From NCBI RefSeq assembly GCF_037138995.1, contig NZ_JBAXHI010000005.1, forward strand, positions 62,001-126,000: DNA of 64,000 bases. Direction: 5' to 3'. The notes under the pieces are model-generated. The model saw nothing but the letters and a program-made list of their open reading frames with translations, did not search any database and was not told the origin of the DNA. Positions 17,618 through 27,293 of this stretch are shown here, one piece after another. The position numbers were made by a program, and so were the translations under genes. Each line of letters opens with the position of its first letter. The stretch's first letter is position 1. Origin of the DNA: Chlorohelix sp037138995 (GTDB taxonomy: Bacteria; Chloroflexota; Chloroflexia; Chloroheliales; Chloroheliaceae).

Positions 17618-20056
17618 ATGAAAAAACTGTTAATACCGGGGGTATTTGGTCTAGGATTTGTGGTTATTGCGCTGCTAGTGGGCTTGCTTTTGTGGAAACC
17701 TGTTTTAGCCACGTTATCTTTCACTGATCCAGCTTTTGAAAAATCTTGGAACGCCTTGGATAAAGCCATATTTGAGCAAGCCGAGACAGGGCGCGGTTAT
17801 ACTTGGGGACCTGTGGTTGTAGGCAGCGAGTCTATTACAGGCGAGTCATATAATGGCAACTTCCGTAAAGTTGCGTATTTTGAAAAAGCCCGCATGGAAA
17901 TCAATAATCCGGCGGGTAACAAGAACGACCTATTCTACGTAACTACCGGGTTGCTGGTAAAGGAACTGGTTACAGGGTTGCGCCAAGATGGTGATGAAAC
18001 CTTTGTCCAACTTCCACCCAGCATGGTACAGGTTGCTGGTGACCCCAACGATGGTACGGCTAACCCAAATGCGCCAACATATGCCAGTTTTAGAAATGTA
18101 ATAACTATTTTTGGAAACCAGAACGGTAAGCCTTCTTCAAACGGTAGTACCATAACCTCCAGTATTGATAAAACCGGAAATATTAGCAATATCAACCCGC
18201 CGGAAACTCGTACAATAAGCGGTTACGATGATGTAACACAGCATACTATCGCCGATGTTTTTGTGGATTACGGTAAAAGCGTTGGGAAGGTGTGGAGCGG
18301 TAGCGCGTATCTAAACGGTTCTATTTTCTATGGAAACCCAACTTACGTTCTCGGTCGCCCTGTAACCGAGCCTTATTGGGTTTCGACACAGGTAGCAGGC
18401 ATTGACAGAGTAGTGCTGGTGCAATTATTTGAGCGCAGAGTTCTAACCTATACTCCTACCAATTCCGTAGGTTTTAAAGTGGAGATGGGGAACGTAGGAC
18501 AGCACTATTATAAATGGCGCTACACTCTCAACAACAGCCCCATAATTACGCCTCCTGCTACTGCCACATCCCAACCAACACAGGCAGTTCCGGCTGGAAA
18601 AGCGTTAAACGTAAATTTCGGAGTAGATAAAAACACCTTTTCCAACAAGATGTTGGGCGTAAACTTCGTAAACTGGGAGCATAGCTGGGGCAAGCCCTAT
18701 CCCAATGAAGTGCCTGGACTAGCGCAAGCGCTTAAAGCTGCCAATGTTGGGCTTATTCGCTATGCCGGTGGTAACTGGAGTAATTCGGTAGGCTGGGATC
18801 GCAACCAAAAGCGAACTCCATATAACGACTGGCCCGATGGGAAAAATGGTCCCTATTCTTTCCAGTACAACCCCGATGAAATTGATAGCGTTGCAAAACT
18901 GGCAAAAGCTGTAGGCGCGGATGTTATGATTGAAGTTAATATTTTTACCAGCGATCCGGCGATGTGGGCAGACATGGTTAAGTACGCCAATGTGGAACAC
19001 AACTACGGATTTAAATACTGGGAATTGGGCAATGAGCTTGACGCGGCGAAAGATGGTCCGAATCCCGACGAGTATTCAAAATATGCCGGCGAGTACCTCG
19101 ATGCGATGCTGGCTGTAGATCCCTCCATCCAGATAATTGCTTCCGGCGTAGCTTCGCCCTATGAAGCCACCCGCCAGAACTATAGTGACAAAATAACAAG
19201 CCTATCGGAATATTTGACCAAGCCTTATGCGATGACCAGCCCCAAAGGAGCGAAAATACAGGCTTTGTCATACCATTGGTATCAAGCTTGCAACAGCAGT
19301 GACCTCGCAGACTTGACCCGCTATACTTGGGCGGGCATAGCCGAGAACTCTTGGCGTAATAATTACTCCAGAAAGCAAGCAGATGTCTTTCCTCCACGTA
19401 TTACAAAAGATTTGACCAAAGGCGCGATTCCGCAAGGAATAACTGAGCTAAACTTTGACGCTTGTAATTACGACAACCCGATGAACGGTAATTTCCTTAA
19501 CGCTTTGTGGACAGCAGACGTTTTGGGACGGTTGAGTTATAACGGGGTTAATTTTGTCACACGATGGGAAGGCTATGCCACTCAGGGCTATTCGATGATA
19601 TATCCTGATAATGGCGATAGCCCTTCGCATATCTATGTCCGCCCTGCATATTACGCCTATTTAATGTACGCCAACTATTTCGGGAATCAAATGGTAGAAT
19701 CGAGCAGTTTTGATACTGCAAATATTTCTATCTGGGCATCACGTGACTCGGCTGACCCTTCCAAGCTGAAACTGATGGTTACCAACCTAACTGGTTCGGA
19801 TATTACTGCTCCGATTAATATCGCCGGGTTCAGCGCAAGCTCAGGCAGCGTTTACCATATGAACAGCGCAAAGCCAACAGATATTTCTGGAGACAGCCTC
19901 AAAGCGCCTGTTACCATAAATGGAGTATCTATAGATGCGATGAATGTGGCGGGAAGTGTGGCGAATATAAAGCCCGTACCATTGGCGGTATCCGGTTCAG
20001 CTTTCAACTACGTTTTCCCGGCATACACCACTACCGCAATAATTCTGAGCAAATAA
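17618..20056 (+). CDS. Exported clan GH-A glycosidase with N-terminal GQHYY-WRY module
   Basis: The 812-residue protein starts at ATG 17618, preceded by AGGAG. An in-frame TTG at 17573 lacks this and would precede the signal peptide. A signal sequence or anchor (residues 1-31) is followed by an exported module of about 270 residues ending in EPYWV, LFERRVLTYTP and GNVGQHYYKWRY. A Pro/Thr-rich linker leads to a (beta/alpha)8 glycosidase from about residue 330. E473 in YWELGNELD is the likely acid/base and E610 in GITELNFDA the likely nucleophile, a clan GH-A pattern (GH39/51/79-like). A C-terminal beta domain follows. The substrate is unknown; plant or microbial cell-wall glycan is possible. 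The N-terminal module recurs in the GH36-like gene at 59265. Confidence 0.8.
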   Translation: MKKLLIPGVFGLGFVVIALLVGLLLWKPVLATLSFTDPAFEKSWNALDKAIFEQAETGRGYTWGPVVVGSESITGESYNGNFRKVAYFEKARMEINNPAGNKNDLFYVTTGLLVKELVTGLRQDGDETFVQLPPSMVQVAGDPNDGTANPNAPTYASFRNVITIFGNQNGKPSSNGSTITSSIDKTGNISNINPPETRTISGYDDVTQHTIADVFVDYGKSVGKVWSGSAYLNGSIFYGNPTYVLGRPVTEPYWVSTQVAGIDRVVLVQLFERRVLTYTPTNSVGFKVEMGNVGQHYYKWRYTLNNSPIITPPATATSQPTQAVPAGKALNVNFGVDKNTFSNKMLGVNFVNWEHSWGKPYPNEVPGLAQALKAANVGLIRYAGGNWSNSVGWDRNQKRTPYNDWPDGKNGPYSFQYNPDEIDSVAKLAKAVGADVMIEVNIFTSDPAMWADMVKYANVEHNYGFKYWELGNELDAAKDGPNPDEYSKYAGEYLDAMLAVDPSIQIIASGVASPYEATRQNYSDKITSLSEYLTKPYAMTSPKGAKIQALSYHWYQACNSSDLADLTRYTWAGIAENSWRNNYSRKQADVFPPRITKDLTKGAIPQGITELNFDACNYDNPMNGNFLNALWTADVLGRLSYNGVNFVTRWEGYATQGYSMIYPDNGDSPSHIYVRPAYYAYLMYANYFGNQMVESSSFDTANISIWASRDSADPSKLKLMVTNLTGSDITAPINIAGFSASSGSVYHMNSAKPTDISGDSLKAPVTINGVSIDAMNVAGSVANIKPVPLAVSGSAFNYVFPAYTTTAIILSK

Positions 20057-20144
20057 TGCCGGTCTTTTAATAGGTTGCACAAACGGGGTAAATCTAACAC
20101 CCTGTTTTATTTTGGCTCTCTCCGAGAGAGTAGTATAAAATGTT

Positions 20145-20176
20145 TCGAGCCGCTATGCTCGCCAGCAGCGGCTCGA
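20145..20176 (+). repeat. Perfect 10-bp stem-loop
   Basis: TCGAGCCGCT (20145-20154) pairs with AGCGGCTCGA (20167-20176) around a 12-nt loop. A smaller GA/CT-rich hairpin lies 15 bp upstream. There is no downstream poly-T. It is either a rho-independent-like 3' end with an unusual tail or part of a small structured RNA. Confidence 0.5.
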
Positions 20177-20417
20177 TGGTTGGTTTCGTTAGTGTTAGTA
20201 GTAGTAGGAGATTTGAGAGGATAACTAATTAAGAAAAAGATGGCGGTTGAGCCGCGCAAAATTTTAACTTTTCTCAATTATGGTTGCAAAATATTTTTAT
20301 TTCGCTTCCACTTTTATTTTATCAGTAGATATAGTATCTGTTATTGGACTAAAGACCTATTTAGGTATAGCCACAATGCCTAATTCAAGTAAGCCTGAAC
20401 AGAAATGCCAGTTTTTC

Positions 20418-20426
20418 TGGTATAAT
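20418..20426 (+). promoter_or_regulatory. Extended -10 promoter of polA
   Basis: TGGTATAAT (TG-N-TATAAT) lies 64 bp before the polA ATG. The -10 hexamer is consensus. There is no good -35 at 16-18 bp, which an extended -10 element can compensate. Confidence 0.55.
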
Positions 20427-20490
20427 CAGGCTTCCTGAAAAGCTCCTTTAATCTTTCTAATAATCTTTCTAAAAAGGCAAGAAAAGATAT

Positions 20491-23367
20491 ATGAGCAGCC
20501 AGAGTAATAAACCCCGCTTGATGCTGATTGACGGCTTCGGCTTGATATTCAGGGCTTATCACGCGGTACCACCCGGATTAGTAACTTCGCGGGGTGAATT
20601 GACCAATGCTACCTTCGGTTTCACTTCGATGCTGCTGGAGGTGCTAAGACGCGAATTGCCCCAGTATATCGTGATGGCTTTTGATACCGGACGCACTTTC
20701 CGTCACGATGATTATGTCGAATATAAAGCAAATCGGAGCGAAATGCTGGAAGATTTGCGCGGTCAACTCGCCCGTATCCGCGAAATTGTCGAAGCTTTAG
20801 GCATTTCAATCTACGAAGCTATAGGTTTTGAGGCGGACGATGTTATCGGTACTTTGGCGCGTCAGGCTGAAATGATGGGCTTGGAAGTGCTGATTATCAC
20901 CGGAGATAACGACCTACTGCAATTGGTCAACAAGCATACCCACGCTGCATTGCCGGGAGCAGGTCCAAAAGCCCGCTTCAGCGATGTACGTTACTTTGAC
21001 CTAGAAAAGGTTAGGGAAAAGTACACTTTTGGTCCGGAATATATTCCCGATTATAAAGCCATCACCGGAGATAAAAGCGATAATATTCCGGGTATCCCCG
21101 GTCTAGGTGAAGTAACCGCCCGTAAACTGATTAACCTGTACGGGCATCTTGAAAATATCTATGAGCATCTAGCTGAGGTAAAGCCGCCTAAAGTACAAAC
21201 AGCGTTGGAGACATTTCGGGAACAAGCGCTAAAGAGCAAGTATTTAGCAACCATCGTCACCGAAGTGCCGATAAAACTTGACCTTGATATGGCGCAAGCA
21301 CATCAAATGGATCGCGACCGGGTAGTTGCTATTTTCCGGGAAGTCGAGTTTCGTAGCCTGCTAAACCGTTTGCCTGATATTCCGGCTATTGTAAAACCCA
21401 GCGCGAAAGTTTCAAAGAAAAACGAGCAGCTAAACCTTTGGGATATGGCTGAGGTGAAGACTGAAACGCCGGAAACTCAACCCGAAACAGAAGGGAAGTA
21501 CAAGCTAGTCAGAGATAGCGGCGCATTGGCAAAGTTGGTGGAGCGGGTTAGGCAAACCGGCGTGCTTTCCTTTGATACTGAAACCACCAGCGAAGACCCT
21601 ATGAGGGCAAATCTGGTAGGCGTATCTATCGCGCCTGCTCCTGACGAAAGCTATTACATCCCGATAGGACATGTAAAAGCGGTTTCTAGCGCAGTATTCG
21701 AGCTATTGCCTGAACAACTCGAATGGGAGGAAATGCGCCCTGTACTAGAAGAGCTTTTCAACGATAGCCACATCCGCAAGATTGCCCATCACGCCAAGTA
21801 TGATTTGGCTGTTTTGCAACGGCATGGCATGGCGTTGGAAAGACTCGATATAAATTTCGATACGATGCTGGCAGCGCAGGTAGCAGGGAAAACTTCCGCA
21901 CGCCTCAAAGACCTAGCGTTTGAAGAGTTGGGCGTGGAAATGACCCGTATTGATGCCCTGATAGGCAGCGGCAAGAACCAAACTACGATGGATCGAATAC
22001 CGATTGAGACCGCAGGGCAATATGCCGCCGCAGATGCGGATAACACCCTGAAATTAGTAGCTGTCTTTGAAAAGGATTTGAGCCTAAACAAGCTGGGAAA
22101 AGTCTTTCACGAAATAGAGATGCCGCTGATTCCGGTGCTGACCGGAATGGAGTTGGTGGGAGTCGCACTGGATACCGCTCGTCTTGGTACACTTTCCACC
22201 AGCCTTTACCAGAAAATTAGCGAACTGGAAAAGAATATATACAACGAAGTGGGTCATCAGTTCAATATCAATTCGCCTGACCAACTCGGCAAGGTTTTAT
22301 TTGAAGAATTGGGTTTGCAAGTAGGCAAGAAAACCGCCACTAAAAAGTTCTCAACCGATAAAAAAACGTTGGATACGTTGCGTGGGGCGCATGCTGTCGT
22401 GGATTTGGTGCTGGAGTATCGGCAATTCGGCAAGCTGAAATCAACCTACGTGGACAGCCTGCCTTTGTTGCTCAATTTGGAAACCGGGCGGGTGCATACC
22501 TCTTTCCAGCAAATTGGGGCGAGTAGCGGACGCATGAGTAGCAATAACCCCAACCTGCAAAATATCCCGATTCGTACCGAAATTGGGCGAGAAGTAAGAC
22601 GCGCCTTTATTGCCGATAACTTCAGCAATAAGCGACTGTTCGGCAACGACAAAGCTATTCTGGTTTCTGCCGATTACAGCCAAATCGAACTGCGCTTGCT
22701 GGCGCATCTGACCGGAGATGAGCGTCTAACTAGCGCCTTCCTTGCCAACAAAGATATTCATCGCGCTACTGCCGCCGATGTTTTTGGAATACCGGAAGAG
22801 CAGGTTACTGACGATATGCGGAGGGTTGCAAAAACCGTCAACTTTGGCATAATCTACGGGTTGAGCGCGTTCGGACTCACTCAGCAAATTAATATCACAT
22901 ACCAAGAAGCTGCCGCATTTATCGAGAATTATAAAGCGAAATATCCAAGCGTATGGCATTATCTGGAAAGTACACCCGAAGAGGCACGCAAAACCGGCTT
23001 TGTGCAAACCCTATTCGGACGGCGGCGCTATATGCCCGAATTAAACGCCGGAAACCCTATTCTCAGAAAAGAAGCCGAACGCGCTGCGATTAATATGCCG
23101 GTACAAGGTACGGCTGCGGACATTGTTAAAATTGCGATGCGGCGTGTCTGGGACGCGCTGAAAAACCAAAAGCTACGCGCTAAATTGCTGCTTCAAGTGC
23201 ATGACGAATTGGTATTTGAAGCGCCTGAAAGTGAATTATCAGAGTTGGCGGCATTGGTTCACACCCATATGGAAACGGTTGAAGAAGATGTACAACTAAG
23301 CGTACCACTAAAAGTGGACATCAAATACGGCTTGAACTGGGGAGAGATGGAAAAATATGTCCTTTAA
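20491..23367 (+). CDS. polA: DNA polymerase I
   Basis: The 958-residue polymerase has three domains. Residues 1-300 are the 5' nuclease (LMLIDGFGLIFRAYHA, YKANRSEM, GDKSDNIPGIPGLGEVTARKL). Residues about 340-530 are the 3'-5' proofreading exonuclease, with motif I intact (LSFDTETTS) and YAAADADNTLKL for the last motif, so proofreading is probably active. Residues about 560-958 are the polymerase, with ASSGRMSSNNPNLQNIPIRT, VSADYSQIELRLLAHL, RRVAKTVNFGIIYGLSAFG and LLQVHDELVFEAP. It acts in Okazaki-fragment processing and repair. The gene stands behind its own extended -10 promoter. The membrane-protein gene downstream starts 18 bp after its stop. Confidence 0.97.
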   Translation: MSSQSNKPRLMLIDGFGLIFRAYHAVPPGLVTSRGELTNATFGFTSMLLEVLRRELPQYIVMAFDTGRTFRHDDYVEYKANRSEMLEDLRGQLARIREIVEALGISIYEAIGFEADDVIGTLARQAEMMGLEVLIITGDNDLLQLVNKHTHAALPGAGPKARFSDVRYFDLEKVREKYTFGPEYIPDYKAITGDKSDNIPGIPGLGEVTARKLINLYGHLENIYEHLAEVKPPKVQTALETFREQALKSKYLATIVTEVPIKLDLDMAQAHQMDRDRVVAIFREVEFRSLLNRLPDIPAIVKPSAKVSKKNEQLNLWDMAEVKTETPETQPETEGKYKLVRDSGALAKLVERVRQTGVLSFDTETTSEDPMRANLVGVSIAPAPDESYYIPIGHVKAVSSAVFELLPEQLEWEEMRPVLEELFNDSHIRKIAHHAKYDLAVLQRHGMALERLDINFDTMLAAQVAGKTSARLKDLAFEELGVEMTRIDALIGSGKNQTTMDRIPIETAGQYAAADADNTLKLVAVFEKDLSLNKLGKVFHEIEMPLIPVLTGMELVGVALDTARLGTLSTSLYQKISELEKNIYNEVGHQFNINSPDQLGKVLFEELGLQVGKKTATKKFSTDKKTLDTLRGAHAVVDLVLEYRQFGKLKSTYVDSLPLLLNLETGRVHTSFQQIGASSGRMSSNNPNLQNIPIRTEIGREVRRAFIADNFSNKRLFGNDKAILVSADYSQIELRLLAHLTGDERLTSAFLANKDIHRATAADVFGIPEEQVTDDMRRVAKTVNFGIIYGLSAFGLTQQINITYQEAAAFIENYKAKYPSVWHYLESTPEEARKTGFVQTLFGRRRYMPELNAGNPILRKEAERAAINMPVQGTAADIVKIAMRRVWDALKNQKLRAKLLLQVHDELVFEAPESELSELAALVHTHMETVEEDVQLSVPLKVDIKYGLNWGEMEKYVL

Positions 23368-23385
23368 AGCGATTCTCCGGTTGGA

Positions 23386-24912
23386 ATGATAGCCACTATT
23401 ACCCCTAACTCAAAATTAGCTCTGAAGCTCTGGAAATGGGCGACCTCTCCCGGTTTGTGGTTATTAATCGGCATTTCCGCGTTTTATTTCCTGACAAACG
23501 CATTTGACTTCTTCATCAGCGATGGCGAGGTGATGTACCAAACCGCCCGCGAAATCGCCCTGCGTAATCGCATAGACCAACCCGCTACGCCCGGTCTTTC
23601 CCAAATCATTCAGGGAAGCGATGGGCTTTATTACAGTAAATACGGGTTGGGACAGCCGCTGTTAGCTTCGCTCTTTTTCCGTTTTGGCAAGTGGCTCTGG
23701 TTCAACTTTATGCGCGAAAAGTGGGATGAGCCAATCGCGCATTTTGCAGTCACATTGCTACCGCTACTGGCAACCGCTCTCACGGCATGGCTAGTTTATC
23801 TCATCGCCCGAAAGCTCTATCGTTCGGTCAAAATTAGCATAGGTTTGGCGTTATTATACGGGCTTGGTACGAGCGCATTGCCTTATTCACATTTCTTTTT
23901 CAGCGAGCCGCTATTTTGTTTCTGTACTTTATTGGCTGCCTACACCTTGTTACAGTTCAAAGAAGCAACGCATAACTGGCAAAGATACCTGTATTTAATT
24001 ACAGCGGGACTAGCTTTCGGCTACGCTATCCTGACAAGAGTTTCAGGAATTGCGCTACTGCCCGCTTTTGCTTTATACCTATGGCTTATTTGCACAAAAC
24101 GCCCCCGCGATTTTATAAAGTACGGTCTGGTATTCGGCGTAGCGGTATTTCCTTCCTTTGCTCTTACCGCTATTTTTAACCAGATGCGTTTCGGCAACCC
24201 TCTCAGCAGCGGCTACGAGGGAGAAGGCTTCACTACACCCATTTGGGAAGGACTATGGGGTTTATTATTCAGCACCGGGAAAAGCGTGTTTCTCTATTCC
24301 CCGATACTGATAGCTGTTCCTTTTGCGCTGCGCCCGTTTTCAAAACGTTTTCGCCCAGAAACATTCTTCTTCGGCGCAATAATACTGATAACGCTGGTAT
24401 ATTATGGGGCGTGGTGGGCGTGGTATGGCGGATTTAGCTGGGGACCGCGCTTTATGGTGCCGGTTCTACCCTTTGCTATAATCTGTCTAGGTACGTTGCT
24501 TGAAAACAACCGTAAATGGGTAGCTATTCTCTTTGTAGGCTTGTTTCCATTGTCGCTATTTGTGCAAATGCTTGGCGTTACGGTAAACTTCAATACACAT
24601 CTAGGCAATATAACCCACTATCTACCTGGTTGGGATGCCAATTATATTTTTATTCCGGCTTACTCGCCTATAAGAGCGCATTTTGAGCTATTTTGGAATC
24701 CTGATAACAATGTTATCCGCTCGCTTTCGCTGGATCAGTTGGGTTTAACAACGCGCATGGCAAAAGTTTTCTGTTATGGAGCAATAATATGTTTTCTGTT
24801 AAGTTTGTTTATGGTATGCTATGCCTACTTAGGCACGAATAAACGTGCAGGTAGCCCGCATACAGACATAGCCATCTCACAAATTGAATCCGGTAGCGAA
24901 AATTCTCATTAG
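23386..24912 (+). CDS. Multipass membrane protein, probable GT39/PMT-like glycosyltransferase
   Basis: The 508-residue protein has roughly ten transmembrane helices. A periplasmic-side acidic motif (FDFFISDGEVMYQTAREIAL) follows the first helix and resembles the DE motif of dolichyl- or undecaprenyl-phosphate-dependent glycosyltransferases. An extracellular loop (QIIQGSDGLYYSKYGLGQPLLASLFF) and an aromatic segment (YYGAWWAWYGGFSWGPRFM) are characteristic of this broad group. The start ATG 23386 lies 18 bp after polA. The polA stop and a weak GG-rich leader give only modest ribosome-binding support. The acceptor cannot be predicted. Confidence 0.65.
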   Translation: MIATITPNSKLALKLWKWATSPGLWLLIGISAFYFLTNAFDFFISDGEVMYQTAREIALRNRIDQPATPGLSQIIQGSDGLYYSKYGLGQPLLASLFFRFGKWLWFNFMREKWDEPIAHFAVTLLPLLATALTAWLVYLIARKLYRSVKISIGLALLYGLGTSALPYSHFFFSEPLFCFCTLLAAYTLLQFKEATHNWQRYLYLITAGLAFGYAILTRVSGIALLPAFALYLWLICTKRPRDFIKYGLVFGVAVFPSFALTAIFNQMRFGNPLSSGYEGEGFTTPIWEGLWGLLFSTGKSVFLYSPILIAVPFALRPFSKRFRPETFFFGAIILITLVYYGAWWAWYGGFSWGPRFMVPVLPFAIICLGTLLENNRKWVAILFVGLFPLSLFVQMLGVTVNFNTHLGNITHYLPGWDANYIFIPAYSPIRAHFELFWNPDNNVIRSLSLDQLGLTTRMAKVFCYGAIICFLLSLFMVCYAYLGTNKRAGSPHTDIAISQIESGSENSH

Positions 24913-24935
24913 TTACATAAAAGTGGTGTATAAAC

Positions 24936-25940
24936 ATGAATATTGTTGGAGTGGATTTGGGTGGAACTAAGGTAAGAGCAGTTCTGGCAGATGGAACCGG
25001 GAAACTACTGGCTAGAACTGACCGCCCAACACAAGCAGATAAAGGTCTAGATGCCGTTATAGATAATATCGTAGCGGTAATAAATAAAGTTATGAGCAAA
25101 TCCACCCCCGGAGAAGTTCTAGCAATTGGAATCGGCGCGCCGGGACCGCTAAACCCTCGCATCGGGGTGGTATTTTCACCTCCAAACTTGCCGGGCTGGA
25201 CAGATGTGCCTTTACGCGATTTAATCGAAGCCAAACTCGGTTTGCCGGTTTATCTCGGCAATGACGCAAATCTGGCGGCATTGGGCGAATACACCTTTGG
25301 CGCAGGCAAAGATTACCGCTATCTGGTATATATCACCGTTAGTACCGGAATTGGCGGTGGAATAATCGAAGATGGCAATATTATTCATGGGTCAAGGGGA
25401 GCAGCCGGAGAAATCGGGCATATGACCATCAAGCTTGATGGACCCGTTTGCAATTGCGGGAATATCGGTTGCTTTGAAGCATTAGCCAGCGGTACTGCCA
25501 TTCGCAAGCGTGCGCTTGCCCTACTTGCCACCAATCGCCCAACCCTTTTACGGGAATTAGCCAACCATAAGCTGGACTCGGTAAATGCCGTAATGGTGGA
25601 AAAAGCCGCCAAACTGGGTGATGAAGCCGCTCTTGAACTCTTGCACGAGACGGCGGTATATCTGGGAGTAGGTATTACCAACATTTTGCATCTCTTTAAT
25701 CCCGAAATTGTGGTAATAGGTGGGGGCGTTTCACAAGTGGGCGACCTTATATTCGAGCCGTTACGCGCCGAAGTAAACCGACGAGCGATGCCCGCTTTCC
25801 GGGAGAATGTGCCGATAGTACCAACTGATTTAGGGGATGATGTAGGTTTGTACGGTACGGTTGCGCTAGTTTTGCAAAATCACGAGGAGGCACAACGGCG
25901 CAAACAGCAATTGGCGCACTTGCGGCGGGATGGAATCTAA
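24936..25940 (+). CDS. ROK-family sugar kinase (glucokinase-like)
   Basis: The 334-residue protein opens with the ATP phosphate-binding motif VGVDLGGTKVRAVLAD. It has IGIGAPGPLN, the sugar-binding LGNDANLAALGEYTFGAGKD, STGIGGGIIEDG, the ROK zinc motif CNCGNIGCFEALASG with its three conserved Cys, and VVIGGGVSQVG near the C-terminus. ROK kinases phosphorylate glucose, N-acetylglucosamine or related hexoses in the cytosol. Sequence alone does not separate glucokinase from N-acetylglucosamine or N-acetylmannosamine kinase. A 23-bp gap separates it from the membrane protein upstream. A hairpin with T-run follows the gene. Confidence 0.88.
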   Translation: MNIVGVDLGGTKVRAVLADGTGKLLARTDRPTQADKGLDAVIDNIVAVINKVMSKSTPGEVLAIGIGAPGPLNPRIGVVFSPPNLPGWTDVPLRDLIEAKLGLPVYLGNDANLAALGEYTFGAGKDYRYLVYITVSTGIGGGIIEDGNIIHGSRGAAGEIGHMTIKLDGPVCNCGNIGCFEALASGTAIRKRALALLATNRPTLLRELANHKLDSVNAVMVEKAAKLGDEAALELLHETAVYLGVGITNILHLFNPEIVVIGGGVSQVGDLIFEPLRAEVNRRAMPAFRENVPIVPTDLGDDVGLYGTVALVLQNHEEAQRRKQQLAHLRRDGI

Positions 25941-25969
25941 AACCACGTATTGAGACTTTTTATGAAAAG

Positions 25970-26016
25970 GCGAGAGGCAAGATAAAAGAAATTTCAAATC
26001 AAGCCCTCGCTTTTTT
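25970..26016 (+). terminator. Probable intrinsic terminator after the ROK kinase
   Basis: GCGAG-A-GGC (25970-25978) pairs with GCC-CTCGC (26003-26010), an 8-bp stem with one bulged A and a 24-nt loop. TTTTTT follows at 26011-26016. The long loop lowers certainty. Confidence 0.6.
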
Positions 26017-26069
26017 GTACCATAATTTCTCCTGAAAATAGATGCAAATATAAAGTGTATTAAATTAAT

Positions 26070-26098
26070 TTGCATGTGCTATAACTAGAGATTATAAT
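26070..26098 (+). promoter_or_regulatory. Promoter with overlapping LysR-type box
   Basis: A TTGCAT / 17 bp / TATAAT pair (26070-26075, 26093-26098) precedes the LysR gene. An inverted repeat TATAA-N7-TTATA (26080-26096) overlaps the -10 region, fitting the dyad that LysR regulators bind when controlling their own gene. The -35 hexamer is a poor match. Confidence 0.45.
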
Positions 26099-26141
26099 TA
26101 TAGCTATTCACCGTCAAAAATACGTAGGGGGAAATTGAATC

Positions 26142-27035
26142 TTGAACTTTCACCAGCTTCGTCTTTTTTACGTAGTTGCTCAATGTGGCAGTTTCTCCAG
26201 AGCAGCAGAAAAGCTATCAATCAGCCAACCTGCCGTTTCAGCCCAAGTCAAGGAATTTGAAAAGGAACTTGCCCTCCAGCTTTTCGAGCGTGGCAGCAAA
26301 ATCATGTATCTGACCGAAGCAGGCAAGCTCATCCAACGCTACGCCCAACAGATTTTCGCGCAAGCCAATGAGCTTGAACGTGCAATTGAAGATTTAAAGG
26401 GATTGGCGATTGGTCGTCTCACCATTGCTTCCAGCACTACTGTGGCAGAATGTATCCTACCGCATGCATTAGGACTATTCAAAACAGCCTATCCGGCTAT
26501 CCAGTTGGAAATGCAAATTGCCAACTCCACCAAAGTAGTAGAATGGGTTAGCGAACGCCATTTTGACCTTGGTTTCATAGGGAACGAGATTGAGTCAGAC
26601 GAGTTGGTGATAGTGCCATTATGTGAGGATGAAATCGGAGTTTTTGTAGCTACAAATCACCCACTGGCAAACCGTAAAAGCATTACACCAGAAGAATTGG
26701 CACAGCAACTGTTCGTAGCGCGTGAGCGAGGCTCTGCCACTCGGTTAAATGCTGAAAGGGTGCTTCAAAACCTCGGTATCAAACCAAAAATATCACTCGA
26801 ATTGGGTGGTAACGAGGCTGTAAAACGGGCAGTTTGTACAGGATTGGGCGTGGGGATGCTTTCTATTTTTTCGCTCACCCCCGAAATCAAAGCCGGAATG
26901 GTAAAAATAATCCCGGTTGAAGGCTTGGCTTGCTACCGCAATTTTACTGCCATATATCGGCGTGACAAAGAACTTACCAGCGCCGAAAAGCGTTTGCTCG
27001 AAGTGGTGCGGGAATCAATCAACCAGATTTCCTGA
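26142..27035 (+). CDS. LysR-family transcriptional regulator
   Basis: The 297-residue protein has an N-terminal winged helix (FHQLRLFYVVAQCGSFSRAA, SQPAVSAQVKEFEKELALQL, LFERGSKIMYLTEAG). A two-lobe periplasmic-binding-like effector domain follows, including LTIASSTTVAECILPHALG, HFDLGFIGNEI and AVCTGLGVGMLSI. The layout is close to CysL/CbbR-type LysR regulators. Translation starts at TTG 26142, since no in-frame ATG precedes the recognition helix; TAGGGGGAAA lies upstream. Its target is not obvious, because the flanking genes are on the same strand and there is no divergent gene. Confidence 0.92.
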   Translation: MNFHQLRLFYVVAQCGSFSRAAEKLSISQPAVSAQVKEFEKELALQLFERGSKIMYLTEAGKLIQRYAQQIFAQANELERAIEDLKGLAIGRLTIASSTTVAECILPHALGLFKTAYPAIQLEMQIANSTKVVEWVSERHFDLGFIGNEIESDELVIVPLCEDEIGVFVATNHPLANRKSITPEELAQQLFVARERGSATRLNAERVLQNLGIKPKISLELGGNEAVKRAVCTGLGVGMLSIFSLTPEIKAGMVKIIPVEGLACYRNFTAIYRRDKELTSAEKRLLEVVRESINQIS

Positions 27036-27176
27036 AAACCTCGCGCTAAATCAATAATCTGGATGATTCATATTCCTCCACAACCAGATTTGAAATTAAT
27101 CCTGCTAAGCTCTTGCCTAAAATGTAAGCAATTCGATTGAATCTAATACCAAAACGCGATTTATCCCATTTATATG

Positions 27177-27205
27177 TTGTCAAGTTTAGCAAATTTGATT
27201 ATAAT
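27177..27205 (+). promoter_or_regulatory. Sigma-70-type promoter of the pseudo-PP2C cassette
   Basis: TTGTCA (27177-27182), a 17-bp spacer and TATAAT (27200-27205) match consensus at 11 of 12 positions. The predicted leader to the ATG at 27294 is about 80 nt. Confidence 0.65.
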
Positions 27206-27293
27206 TCACTTAATAACATGACATAAGTATTGCTGGGGTCGGGTTTTTCTATTTCCTGTTTTACGGTCACATAGTTTTTGCGGTAGGTGGCGA

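Larger units (their letters stand above)
20057..20490 (+). other. Intergenic gap with tandem hairpins and the polA promoter
   Basis: This 434-bp region has no credible gene. A 46-codon frame from ATG 20240 lacks any recognisable content. It contains CTCTCTC-C-GAGAGAG at 20116-20130 and a strong hairpin at 20145-20176. A TATAAA-like box lies between the two hairpins, and an extended -10 promoter for polA sits near the end. No T-run follows either hairpin, so transcription termination of the glycosidase gene is not clearly explained. Confidence 0.45.
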
